Source: Perilla frutescens (taxonomy: Eukaryota > Streptophyta > Magnoliopsida > Lamiales > Lamiaceae). From it: DNA of 64,000 nt. The stretch spans positions 45,653,501 through 45,717,500 of the forward strand of contig BRKX01000004.1 in assembly GCA_026008535.1 (NCBI GenBank), written 5' to 3'. This document shows, piece by piece, positions 1 to 10,143 of this stretch (position 1 is the stretch's first letter; the number at the start of each line of letters is the position of its first letter). The notes under the pieces are model-generated. The model had not been told where the DNA came from and ran no database searches. It was given only the letters and a program-made list of their open reading frames with translations. Position numbers and translations under genes: made by a program.

Positions 1-352
1 GAGTGCGTTGAAACCGAATGTAATAATTTCTGCACTTATATATATCGAGAAAGTCGAGCCCTAGGCACTTGTGTTTTAGTGATACGTACTTGCCGTTCTA
101 TTTATCAATATTCTAGATAGATATTAGAAGGGATATTAAGTATTTAAGTTTGATATCAATTAACAAATTTTGTTTTGAGTTTTATGAATTTAGGGTCCGG
201 CAAGATGAGTCGAAAAATGTGAGAAAGCTTTGTTTATCTCTCTTTTAGGTGTGGTGTTATACACAAAACTTGTTAATTTCTAATACGTGCATGCATAATA
301 CAAATTAATTTAAGAAATTTTAAAACTAACTTAAATCATCAACACTCTTAAC
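1..352. other. AT-rich sequence, nothing recognised
   Basis: No reading frame with recognisable protein similarity, no RNA gene and no clear repeat. It ends where a hAT-type terminal sequence begins. Confidence 0.5.
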
Positions 353-474
353 CAAGGTAGCAAAACTCCTTAGGCGCTAGTCAGGTGGCTGGAAGACGCC
401 TAGCGGCTAGCGCCTAGATGTTATTTTATATAATTTATTAGTATTTATGCCGTATGTTGTACGGATTTAAATAT
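353..474. mobile_element. hAT terminal fragment, cut by the copia insertion
   Basis: The stretch from about 353 to 425 carries GGCGCTAGTC, GACGCCTAGCGG and CTAGCGCCTAGA, followed by an ATTTATTAGTATTTAT-like AT tail. The same sequence, reverse-complemented, forms the right ends of the hAT copies ending at 18739 and 24342. This is therefore an end of that family. The copia element begins about 120 bp in; I could not find the remainder of the element beyond 7077 with confidence. Confidence 0.6.
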
Positions 475-1337
475 TGTTGGAAAATAGGATTTAATAAATT
501 GAGTTTTGACTCGTTTTATTCAATTTTTCGTGACCGGGATATTTAATTTTGGAGGAATTAAATACCGTACGATTGTTCTATGTTGTGAGTAGATAATCGT
601 AGTATTTTTATTTGCTCAAATTCAATTTTCGGTGAGTGAGAAATAAATGGTTGAAGTTGGTCACACGATTGGGCATTTATGATGTGTGGGATAATGTGTT
701 TAAGACACATTAAATAATCCCACGTTGATTTCTTAATTAAGTTAAGAAGTGTATTTAAGTGTATTAACACTTAAGTGAAGTAATTAAGTGCACAAGGATG
801 TGGGCCATGAGCCCACACGCGCACACACACGCACGCCCGCCCGTGCCCGTGCCCGGTGCCGGTGCCCGACTGTAACTCCAGGGGGTTACAACACCTGGTT
901 TGAATGCCCTCAAACCCTAGTTATCCCCTGCAGTGGAGATGTGCCTATAAATAGGACATCCTGCATGGTTCAACATGCTACATTCTGCATAAACGAACAC
1001 ATCTTCATATTGTTGCATACGAGTTCCTTCGAGTCACAGCTTCCAGTTCTCGACGTTGTCTAGTTCGCCGGAGCCTTACCGGACTTGTGGTGCTATTGCC
1101 GGAAGGACGAAGCCGTTTCATCTTTGAAAGACAACCGCCAAACCGTGAGCACTAGCCGGGGCGTATTATCTTGCGGAGAGAGGTCCCCTCGACTCGGCTT
1201 GCCGAAATCTGCACATCGGTTCAAGTCTCTAATTTACTTTGTTCATTTCCAGTTTATTGTAATTGTTCTACTTCTACTCCTTCTTTGCTTGTACTTCAGT
1301 TAATCAATTCCAGTCAAAGTGTAATACACGTTCGACA
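475..1337 (+). repeat. 5' LTR of the copia element (863 bp)
   Basis: Near-identical to 5887-7077 at both ends. It lacks roughly 330 bp present in the 3' copy between the GTGCCC hexanucleotide array and the conserved GACTGTAACTCC block, so it has an internal deletion relative to its partner. It carries a TATA box at 945-953. Confidence 0.93.
945..953 (+). promoter_or_regulatory. LTR TATA box
   Basis: CTATAAATA, preceded by AAACCCTAG about 35 bp upstream. The same arrangement recurs at 6684-6692 in the 3' LTR, as expected for the U3 promoter of an LTR retrotransposon. Confidence 0.7.
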
Positions 1338-1385
1338 ATCGCAAGATAAATACCAGACTAAAAACAATCAACTACCTTTGCTGGA

Positions 1386-2330
1386 ATGGCGTCATCATCC
1401 AACACCGTTGCTCCAAGGACCATTCCCCATGGCCAAGCCGAGAAGCCGGAGAAGTTCTCCGGATTGGACTTTGGACTTCAAGAGGTGGCAGCAGAAGATG
1501 TTGTTCTACCTAACCATGCTGGGAGTTGCTGGATACATCAAAGAGAATGTTCCTGTGGTCGAGAAAAATGAGCCGGACGTCAACAAACGAACGGTGTATG
1601 ACCAGTGGATCAATGGCGATTTCCTTTGTAAGAATTACATTCTGAATGGTTTAGTAGATAGTCTTTATTCTATTTATGGGAATTTAACTAGTGCTAGGGA
1701 ATTATGGGATGCTCTAGAAAAGAAGTACAAAACTGAGGATGCTGGAACTAAGAAGTTCGTGGTGGCAAAGTTCCTCGATTATAAAATGGTGGACACTCGG
1801 TCAGTGGTGGATCAAGTGCAAGAGCTTCAACTCATTGTGCACGACGTTCATGTTGAAAGGATGATCCTTCCCTACTCTTTCACCGTTGCTGCGGTGATTG
1901 AGAAGTTGCCACCGTATTGGAAGGACTTCAAGAGCTATCTCAAACATAAATGAAAGGAGATGACTCTTGAAGACCTTGTGGTTAAACTTCGAATTGAGGT
2001 CGATAACCGAAAGGCGGATCCGAGACCACGAGTCCCGATCGAGGCCAATGCTAACTTGATGGAACATGATGGACCATCAAATAGCAACAAAAGGAAGGCC
2101 TGGGTCAAGTTGACAAAGGGAAGAAGCCAATGACGAAGTTCAACGGTAATTGCTTCAATTGTGATAAGCCGGGGCACATGTCCAAACATTGCATGGCTCC
2201 AAAGAAGAAACGTACTAACTATGGTGCGCATTTGGCGGAACATAACAACAAAGGCATAGGGAAGGCCCATCAAGATGATTGGGATGACGATGATTTGGCT
2301 GTTGTTGTGTTTGAAGCCAATCACGTGGAC
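1386..2330 (+). pseudogene. copia gag (broken)
   Basis: Gag remnant. The start ATG at 1386 opens MASSSNTVAPRT; the reading then shifts frame at a 7-bp tandem duplication (TTGGACT at 1464-1470 and 1471-1477). After it come typical gag blocks, with RELWDALEKKYK and PYSFTVAAVIEKLP readable. A TGA at 1951-1953 interrupts the frame, and a second frameshift near 2095-2125 precedes a CCHC zinc knuckle (CFNCDKPGHMSKHC) at about 2152-2193. The product would be the nucleocapsid/capsid protein that packages element RNA in cytoplasmic particles. It cannot be made intact. Confidence 0.9.
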
Positions 2331-5300
2331 AACCCGAGAGAATGGTTCATCGACACCGGGACTACTTGTCACGTTTGATCGGATAAGAGCTCGTTTGCTA
2401 CCTACAAAGTTGTTGAAGGTAGAAAGTTGCACATGGGGAACCAAGCCTCGTCTGAAGTGGTTGGTGTGTGCAACGTGGTTTTGAAGCCGACTTCAGGCCA
2501 AGAGCTGACGTGGAAGAATGTGCTGCATGTTCCGGACAACTGCAAGAATCTAGTTTCGGGCTCACTGTTAGTCAATCATGGTTTTATACTAGTGTTTGAA
2601 TCTGAAAAGTTTATTTTGAGCAAGTACGGAAGGTTCCTTGGTAGGGGCTATCTCGCCAATGGGCTTTTCAAAATGAATGTAATGGCTATGCGCCGTGTTG
2701 CAAAAGGAAATGCTAATAAAGTTGATTTTTCTGTTTACTTGCTTGTTGAGTGCTCGGATTTATGGCATTGTAGATTAGGACATGTTAATCTAAATGCTAT
2801 AAAATGTTTAGTAAATTTAGATTTGTTAAAAGTGAACCAATTTAATACACAAAACAAATGTGAAGTTTGTGTCGAAGCTAAATTGGCTAAGTTACCATTT
2901 CAATCGGTTGAACGGAGCACTAAACCTCTAGAGCTAATTCACACAGACCTGTGTGACTTAAAGTTTGTGCAAACTAGAGGCGGTAAAAAGTATTTTTATT
3001 ACTTTTATTGACGATTGCACAAAGTACTGCTATCTTTATCTTTTAAGAAGTAAAGATGAGGCGATTGAAGCTTTTAAGAACTTCAAAAATGAAGCCGAAA
3101 ATCAACTAAGTTGTCGAATTAAAGCAATTTGAAGTGATAAAGGTGGAGAATATGTTACCTCATTTGAAAAGTTATGCACAGAGGCGGGTATAATTCATCA
3201 AACTACGGCTCCCTATTCACCACAGTCTAATGGTGTTGCTGAATGCAAAAACCGAACTCTTAAGGAGATGATGAATGCTTTGTTGATAAGTTCGGGATTA
3301 CCACAGAAATTGTGGGGGGAAGCTGTGTTAACAGCCAACTATATCCTGAACAAAATTCCACTTAAGGGTAAGGATGTAATGCCTTACGAGTTGTGGAAAG
3401 GACGCATGCCGTCTTATAAATACCTCAAAGTGTAGGGATGTTTGGCTAAGGTTGAAGTGCCACTTCCTAAACAAGTTAGAATCGACCCTAAAACGGTTGA
3501 TTGTATCTTTGTTGGGTATGCACTTAATAGTAGTGCATATCGTTTTCTTATTCATAAATCGGAGATTCCCAAGTTGACTGAAGGAACGATGATGGAGTCG
3601 AGGAATGCTATATTCTTCGAGAATGTCTATCCTTGTAAAGATAAGGATATGGCAGAAGGTAGTTTTGAGAAATGAACTTCTGAAGCTGCTACTAGTTCTG
3701 ATCTTGTGGATGAAGAATCGAGACGTAGCAAGCGAGCTAGGACGGCTAAGACTTTTGGTCCAGATTTCATCACATATATGCTAGATGATGAGCCAAAGTC
3801 TTTGAAAGAAACTCTATCTAGTCCAGATGCTACGTTCTGGAAAGAAGCTATCAATGGTGAAATCGATTCCATCATGTAAAATCACACTTGGGAGTTGACA
3901 GATCTCCCAAGTGGGTGTAAGCCGTTAGGATACAAATGGATCCTAAAATGAAAATATAAGGCAGATGGTTCTGTTGATAAGTATAAAGCTCGTTTGGTTG
4001 CCAAAGGCTTTAGACAAAAAGAGGGGTATGATTTCTTCGATACCTACTCACCAGTAACAAGGATTACATCTATTCGGGTGCTTTTAGCGATTGCTGCTTT
4101 GTATAATCTTGAAATTCATCAGATGGATGTAAAGATCGCGTTTCTGAATGGTGAGCTGGAGGATGAAATATACATTGAACAACCTGAAGGGTTTGTTGCA
4201 CCAGGGCAAGAACGAAAGGTGTGTAAATTTGTTAGATCGTTGTACGGTCTGAAACAAGCACCTATTCAGTGGCACCTAAAGTTTGATAACGTGATGTTAT
4301 CAAATGATTTCAAAATCAATGAGTGTGATAAATATGTGTATATAAAGAGCAGTTCTAATGGCTATGTCATAGTTTGTCTTTACGTAGATGACATGTTAAT
4401 CATGGGCAATAGCCACCAAGTGATTGTTGAAACGAAACAAATGTTGAAATGAAATTTTGACATGAAAGATATGGGCTTAGCCGATGTGATTCTAGGAATC
4501 AAGATAGTACGGACAAGTGGTGGAATTGTCTTAACACAATCTCATTACGTAGAGAAAGTGCTTAAGAAATTCAACGCTTTTGATAGTCCGCCGGCTAAGA
4601 CCCCGTTGGAACTCAATGTACACTTGAGCAAAAACCGAGGAGAACCGATAGCTCAAGAAGAGTATGCAAGGGTCATTGGGAGTTTGATGTACATCACTAA
4701 CTGCACTAAACCTGATCTTGCATGTTCTGTGAACAAGTTGAGTCGGTACACGAGCAATCCAAGCAAAGAGCATTGGAAAGCTCTAGTACGAGTTCTAAGA
4801 TACTTGAAGTATACTTTGAACTTCGGGCTGCATTATACAAGGTTTCCTCCTGTACTTGAAGGGTACAGTGATGCGAATTGGATATCAAACACAAAAGATT
4901 AATTCTTGACTAGTGGATTTGTTTTCACTATCGGTGATAGAGCAGTGTCATGGAAATCCACGAAACAGACTTGTATAGCCCACTCTACCATGGAATCTGA
5001 GTTTATCACTTTGGATAAAGCGTGTGAAGAAGCAGAATGGCTTCACAACTTTCTAGAAGACATTCCATGTTGGAAAAAACTAGTGTCGTCAGTGATGATT
5101 CACTATAATAGTCAAGCGGCTATCGGAAGGGCACACAATGCTATGTACAATGGTAAGTCTCGACACATACGTCGGAGACATAATACTGTGAGGCATATGA
5201 TCTCAAGTGGGATTGTCTCAGTTGACTATGTGAAGTCAATAGATAATCTAGCGGATCCGCTAACCAAAGGGTTAAACCGAGATCAAATGGCTAAGTTGCT

Positions 5301-5331
5301 AGAGGGAATAGGTTTAAAATCCACACTCTAA
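2331..5331 (+). pseudogene. copia pol: protease, integrase, RT, RNase H (broken)
   Basis: Protease motif WFIDTGTTCHV at about 2342, ending at a TGA (2376-2378). GAG-pre-integrase LWHCRLGHVN is near 2760, then the integrase core (HTDLCDL near 2940; SPQSNGVAECKNRT near 3220). A frameshift lies near 2995 and in-frame stops at 3433-3435, 3673-3675, 4450-4452 and 4900-4902. The reverse transcriptase retains QMDVKIAFLNG, SLYGLKQAP and the catalytic LYVDDM (about 4380). RNase H keeps YSDANW (about 4865) and ends with NLADPLTKGL. The order integrase before RT is diagnostic of copia. Confidence 0.93.
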
Positions 5332-5886
5332 GAATGTTTGTAGTGGTAACTCAACCATGATGACTGGAGATCCCAAGAACTTGGTTCAATGGGAAAACTA
5401 AGCTAAAAACGTTCGGTTTGGTAGTACTTGTAAACTTATAAGTGAACCTTTCCCTGTGAGCAAACCAAGTGCACACCTGTCAATGTGGTGAGGATAAGTT
5501 CTATGACTTTTAATGATTCCTAAACCTAATAAGGTTTGAGTATGGCAGGATACTCGGAAGAGGAGATCACCTATATAAGTGAGAAGTGGGGGCCGCTTCT
5601 ATGAGATACTTATGAATTCAAAAAGGTTGTCCATGGCCTGAAAAGGACACAAACTTGAGAACAGATAATGTTTGAGACATAGTTGTTTCCAATACTATTG
5701 TCTCGGTATACACTAAGGATGTATAGTTCAAGGAATCATGTCCACTAAACAGCTGGTATACTCGATAGTGTTGGAATATGGAAGGTTCAAAGTCACAAGC
5801 TACCTATCCTGTTGCAGTTGTGTTTCTAGAGAACTGGGCTGCTTGTCTGCATACATGCATGCACTATTTTCACTCATGTGGGGGAT
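5332..5886 (+). other. copia 3' untranslated region with polypurine tract
   Basis: Non-coding stretch between the pol stop and the 3' LTR. It ends in a G-rich tract (about 5878-5885) that fits the plus-strand primer site. Confidence 0.7.
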
Positions 5887-6221
5887 TGTTGAAAAATAGG
5901 ATTTAATAAATTGAGTTTTGACTCATTTTATCTGATTTTTCGTGACCGAGATATTTAATTTTGGAGAAATTAAATACCGTACAATTGTTCTATGTTGTGA
6001 GTAGATAATCGTAGTATTTTTATTTGCTCAAATCCGATTTTCGATAAGTGAGAAATAAATGGTTGAAGTCGGTCACACGATTGGGCATTTATGGTGTGTG
6101 GGATAATGTGTTTAAGACACATTAAATAATCCCACATTGATTTCTTAATTAAGTTAAGAAGTGTATTTAAGTGTATTAATACTTAAGTGAAGTAACTAAG
6201 TGCACAAGGATGTGGGCCATG

Positions 6222-6305
6222 AGCCCACACGCCCGCGCCCGTCCGTGCCCGTGCCCATGCCCAAGCCCGAGCCCGAGCCCGAGCCCGTGCCCGTGCCCGT
6301 GCCCT
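6222..6305 (+). repeat. CCCGTG/CCCGAG hexanucleotide array in the LTR
   Basis: About thirteen imperfect 6-bp units of the form GCCCGN. The shorter array in the 5' LTR (about 826-868) contains only a few. Read on the opposite strand it encodes a Gly-His/Gly-Leu run that is not a real protein. Confidence 0.8.
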
Positions 6306-6683
6306 AGTCCGGTGCTCATGCTCGGCTCGGCTCGGCTCGTCTCGTCTTCGTCCTCAGGCTTGGATCTTGGCAATTGAACTTTGGACGTACGTGGGCTTCC
6401 GGGGCTTATCCGTATCAGTTTTACGGTATAGAAACGGTCGGGTCGTGGAGCGGGTCTGCGGATCGGCTATCCGGGACAGTAACTGAAAAGTAACTCCTAT
6501 CGGGAGTCAAAGTCTGCAGCTACCTTGGACACGTGTTGGGATCCGAGCCAACATGGGACACCTGTCGGGATCTGCAGAAGGTAACTCCTGGAGGGCTTAA
6601 TGGCAGAGCTGTAACTCCAGGGGGTTACAACACCTGGTTTGAATGCCCTCAAACCCTAGTTGTCCCCTGCAGTGGAGATGTGC

Positions 6684-6692
6684 CTATAAATA
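6684..6692 (+). promoter_or_regulatory. LTR TATA box (3' copy)
   Basis: CTATAAATA, in the same context as 945-953. Confidence 0.65.
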
Positions 6693-7408
6693 GGACATCC
6701 TGCATGGTTCAACATGCTACATTCTGCATAAACGAACACATCTTCATATTGTTGCATACGAGTTTCTTCGAGTCACAGCTTCCAGTTCTCAACGTTGTCT
6801 AGTTCGTCGGAGCCTTACCGGACTTGTGGTGCTACTACCGGAAGGACGAAGCCGTTTCATCTTTGAAAGACAACCGCCAAACCGTGAGCACTAGCCGGGG
6901 CGTATTTATATTGCGGAGAGAGGTCCCCTCGACTCGGCTTGCCGGAATCTGCACATCGGTTCCAGTCTCTAATTTACTTTGTTCATTTCCAGTTTATTGT
7001 AATTGTTCTACTTCTACTCCTTCTTTGCTTGTACTTCAGTTAATCAATTCCAGTCAAATTGTAATACACGTTCGACAAATATTTATAAATTGATATTTTA
7101 AATTTTGAGTGTGACCACATATATTGTGGGTCTCAAATATACTCAAAATATTTATATGCGATTACACAAGTATTATATGATTGGTTAGATACCTTCTTAA
7201 AGTATTATAATAATTATATTTAACATTTGAAAGCAAATGGTTATATAGTTATACCTAATATTTGAAAGCAAATAATTATATATGTAGCATCACAAAATAT
7301 CACAATATCAATTTAATAAAAAAAATAGTAACCATGATTATTGGTATCATTCTATTAATATGGTATTAATTGAACAAAATGCATAACTTGAGTTGTAAAA
7401 AATTATTA

Positions 7409-7717
7409 GGCCCAATATATGTAATTTTGTTATATTGTTTTATATCAATTTGTAATCATAATCAAATTTGTGTTAAACACGCGATATATAAAATTGAAAT
7501 TATTTTATGGTATATCAATGATTTTTCTTCAAATTTGAAATAACAATTTTTTGTTCCATATATGTTGTTAATTACCTACTAATTCATGTAATTGTTTTCC
7601 TAACAAATAATAAAAAATAATGTAATTGTAGGTATTAAAATATTTAATTTCACACAACTATTTTTCTTTACTAATTACTATAATTACATAAAAAAATTAA
7701 TTAATATTGGGCTTGCC
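7409..7717. mobile_element. possible Tourist-like MITE
   Basis: GGCCCAATAT at the left faces ATATTGGGCTTGCC at the right, about 310 bp apart and bounded by TTA and TAA. Size and ends suit a PIF/Harbinger MITE, but the inverted repeats are short and imperfect and the duplication is not exact. Confidence 0.3.
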
Positions 7718-8369
7718 TAAAAAATCTATTATAGAAAAAAAGAGAGTCTATAACATGTTAATTAATTAATTTCAACAATTTAATATAAAATGAAGACTCT
7801 AATTTTGAGAGAACGTATGAGAGTGTCCTCCTTCATTCAAGATACAAAATCTTCATCCTTCATCCCTACTATGGACGTGTGAATCACCAATCCATTATCT
7901 CCACCTCGTCAACATGTGCACACATAATGAAGAGCTTTAAAGTACTAAGGAGATTGCAAACCGTGATAAATGATAAATTTAAAGAATATTATAAGGAGTA
8001 AATTGAAGAGTTTTCAAGAAAACAAATATTTATAGATTTAAAGAAACTATGATTTGAATGCTCATAATTGTCGGGGAAATGTAATCACTTGAAGTAGATA
8101 ATTTTTTTAATATTTTAATATAGAAGTGATAGATTTCAAAAACTACATATAAATAAGTTCAGGAATACATAAAAGGATGCCATCAGTTGCAATATTAATT
8201 AGCCAATGATTAAATTATTAAATAGGTATAATTAATATTAATTAATAAAATTGACTATACCTAAATGTTAAAAAATATTAAAGAAAGAAATAAAAGAGTT
8301 ACAATATTCAATAAATAGAATGAATTTTAATTGTATAAATAAATCATGGGCATGATCATGTATCTAAAA
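7718..8369. other. AT-rich intergenic, nothing recognised
   Basis: No coding signal. Short ATTTGAAAGCAAAT repeats occur just upstream near 7225 and 7260. Confidence 0.4.
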
Positions 8370-8375
8370 AATATT

Positions 8376-8775
8376 AAGAAGTAAAAGAAAAAAAAAGGAA
8401 ATGGGTAGAAATAAAAGAAAATATTGAAAAGGGAAATAAAGAAAAAACCGAAAAGGAGGAAAAAAAAAGAAAAAAAATAGTAAAGGGCGAAATCTGAAAA
8501 GAAAAAAAAAGGTATTAAGTAATAAAAGAAAAAATTTGAAAAATGACAGAAATAAAAGTAAAGATAGAAAAAGGAAATAAAAAACGAAAAGAAGGAAAAA
8601 AAGAAAAAAAACAAACAAAAGGAAAAATCCGAAAAGGAAAAAAAAAGGTATTAAGTTATAAAAGTAGAAATAAAAGAAAGAAAACGGTATTAAGTAATTA
8701 AGTAATAAAATAAAAGATAAAAAAAAAGAGAGAAGGAAATGAATAGGAAAAGAAAAGAAATAAAAAGGAGATTGA
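8376..8775. repeat. polypurine low-complexity tract (GA/A-rich)
   Basis: About 400 bp almost entirely of A and G on the plus strand, with AAAAGAAAA and GGAAAT words. The opposite strand yields long Phe/Leu/Tyr-rich open frames that are compositional artefacts. Such tracts can form triplex (H-DNA) structures. Confidence 0.85.
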
Positions 8776-9623
8776 AAAAGAATGTCATCGCGTTCAACCC
8801 TAGCCCCATTAGTTTTGGCAATTTAGAGGTGCCCATGGTTTCAGTTTGCCGAACGGCACAAACCGAAATCGCACCGTCTGAAGGAGGGCACTGTTACGCT
8901 TTTCAAATCGTAATCATTAGTTTCAAGAACCATCGGTTTATGGTGGTTCTGAACCGATTTACCAGATTTTTTTTTGAATTTTTGATCATTAATTTGATTC
9001 AACTATATTAAATATAAAAAGTTTTATAATATCTAAGAAATAAGAATACTCAAAATATATGAGATTTTCTTTAAAATAATTAAAAGATAGTGCAATGATA
9101 ACCAAATGGTTAATACTCTTATAGAAGAAAAGTTTAACAATTATATTTTATATAAAATCAATATGTGACAAAAACAAAGGCAATGTTTTATATCTTTATT
9201 TTCTTTTGTATTTATCCCACATGGATTTTATATCAAAGACAATGATAAACTTTTTCCTTTCAAAGGGTATTAGACATTTAATTATTTTTGCAAAGAATTA
9301 TTTGTTAATCATAGTTTAATTCATAAATTTGATTGAATTATTTAATTAATAGTATATAGAATCTAACGGCAATGATTAAAGATGATAGATCTATTATTTT
9401 ATTTTATTTTCGGAAATTATATAGGATTGCTCAACAAATTATTATTTTTTTAGTTTAATAGTTTGACTACATTGGATAAGAATAATCTAGCTAGTTAAAT
9501 GATTTTTCTTGATTTACTTTATAGATTATTTATCCAATTTATATGTTAGTGTAGCTTATTAAATCTCAATTCAAAATTATGATTGTAATTCAATTTGAAT
9601 TGATAACAAAAAGGCTAATATAA

Positions 9624-10143
9624 TGTTGTATTCTTTCTTTTTCTAGCTATTTTCTTGTAGTTTTGTAATTTAAAAATGCAATCTTGGAGACTTTCGTGTA
9701 ACAAAGAATGGGAGAAAGAAATAGAAGAAATGGGGGAGAACTTGGACTAATTTCTCTCTTGTTCTTTCATTCATAGTAGGGTTTCTTATATATATAACAA
9801 AGGTGGGCTTTATAGCTAGCCCAGACTAGAAAAAGTAGAAAAACACTATTGGGCTCAATTTAGGCCCATTACAACTCAATATTGAAATACTAAAGTCTAC
9901 CTTTGACTTGATCCACTCCATCCATATCTGTCTTCCAATTGAACGGTCAATCATATTCCCTAAATTCCCAATTCAAGCCAGAAACTTAAAAATAGAGTCT
10001 TGCTCAATTACCTCCTTTCTCCGCCTTCTCTTCGTCACCACCCAAGATGGTCGCCCCCCCCAGCAGCCACATTTACCTCAAAATTATCCCCAAGTTCCAT
10101 ACTTCCACCCTCTGCCATCACTTATGAGATCAAGTACACAACA
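9624..10143 (-). repeat. 3' LTR of the gypsy element (520 bp)
   Basis: Starts TGTTGTATTC and ends ACACAACA on the plus strand, matching 14724-15248. It contains a TTATATATATAA TATA-like box near 9787. Confidence 0.95.

Larger units (their letters stand above)
475..7077 (+). mobile_element. Ty1/copia LTR retrotransposon, complete but decayed
   Basis: Both ends are defined: TGTTGG/TGTTGA at the left of each LTR and TTCGACA at the right, with a 5-bp target duplication AATAT at 470-474 and 7078-7082. The internal order gag, protease, integrase, reverse transcriptase, RNase H is that of Ty1/copia. A purine-rich tract, GTGGGGGAT, immediately precedes the 3' LTR. Just after the 5' LTR (1338 on) I do not see the usual initiator-Met tRNA primer site. 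Stops and frameshifts throughout make it inactive. I do not assign a lineage within copia. Confidence 0.95.
5887..7077 (+). repeat. 3' LTR of the copia element (1191 bp)
   Basis: Full-length partner of 475-1337 and the more complete of the two. It includes a C-rich hexanucleotide array (6222-6305), the approximately 330-bp segment missing from the 5' LTR, and a TATA box at 6684-6692. Ends TTCGACA followed by the target duplication. Confidence 0.93.

Noticed and set aside
6176..6373. Minus-strand frame with Gly-His/Gly-Leu repeats
   Set aside because: It is produced by the hexanucleotide array in the copia LTR.
8327..8618. Long Phe/Leu/Tyr-rich open frames on the minus strand, suggesting a membrane protein
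   Set aside because: They are the translation of a polypurine tract; two overlapping frames give the same composition and no start context or homology is seen.
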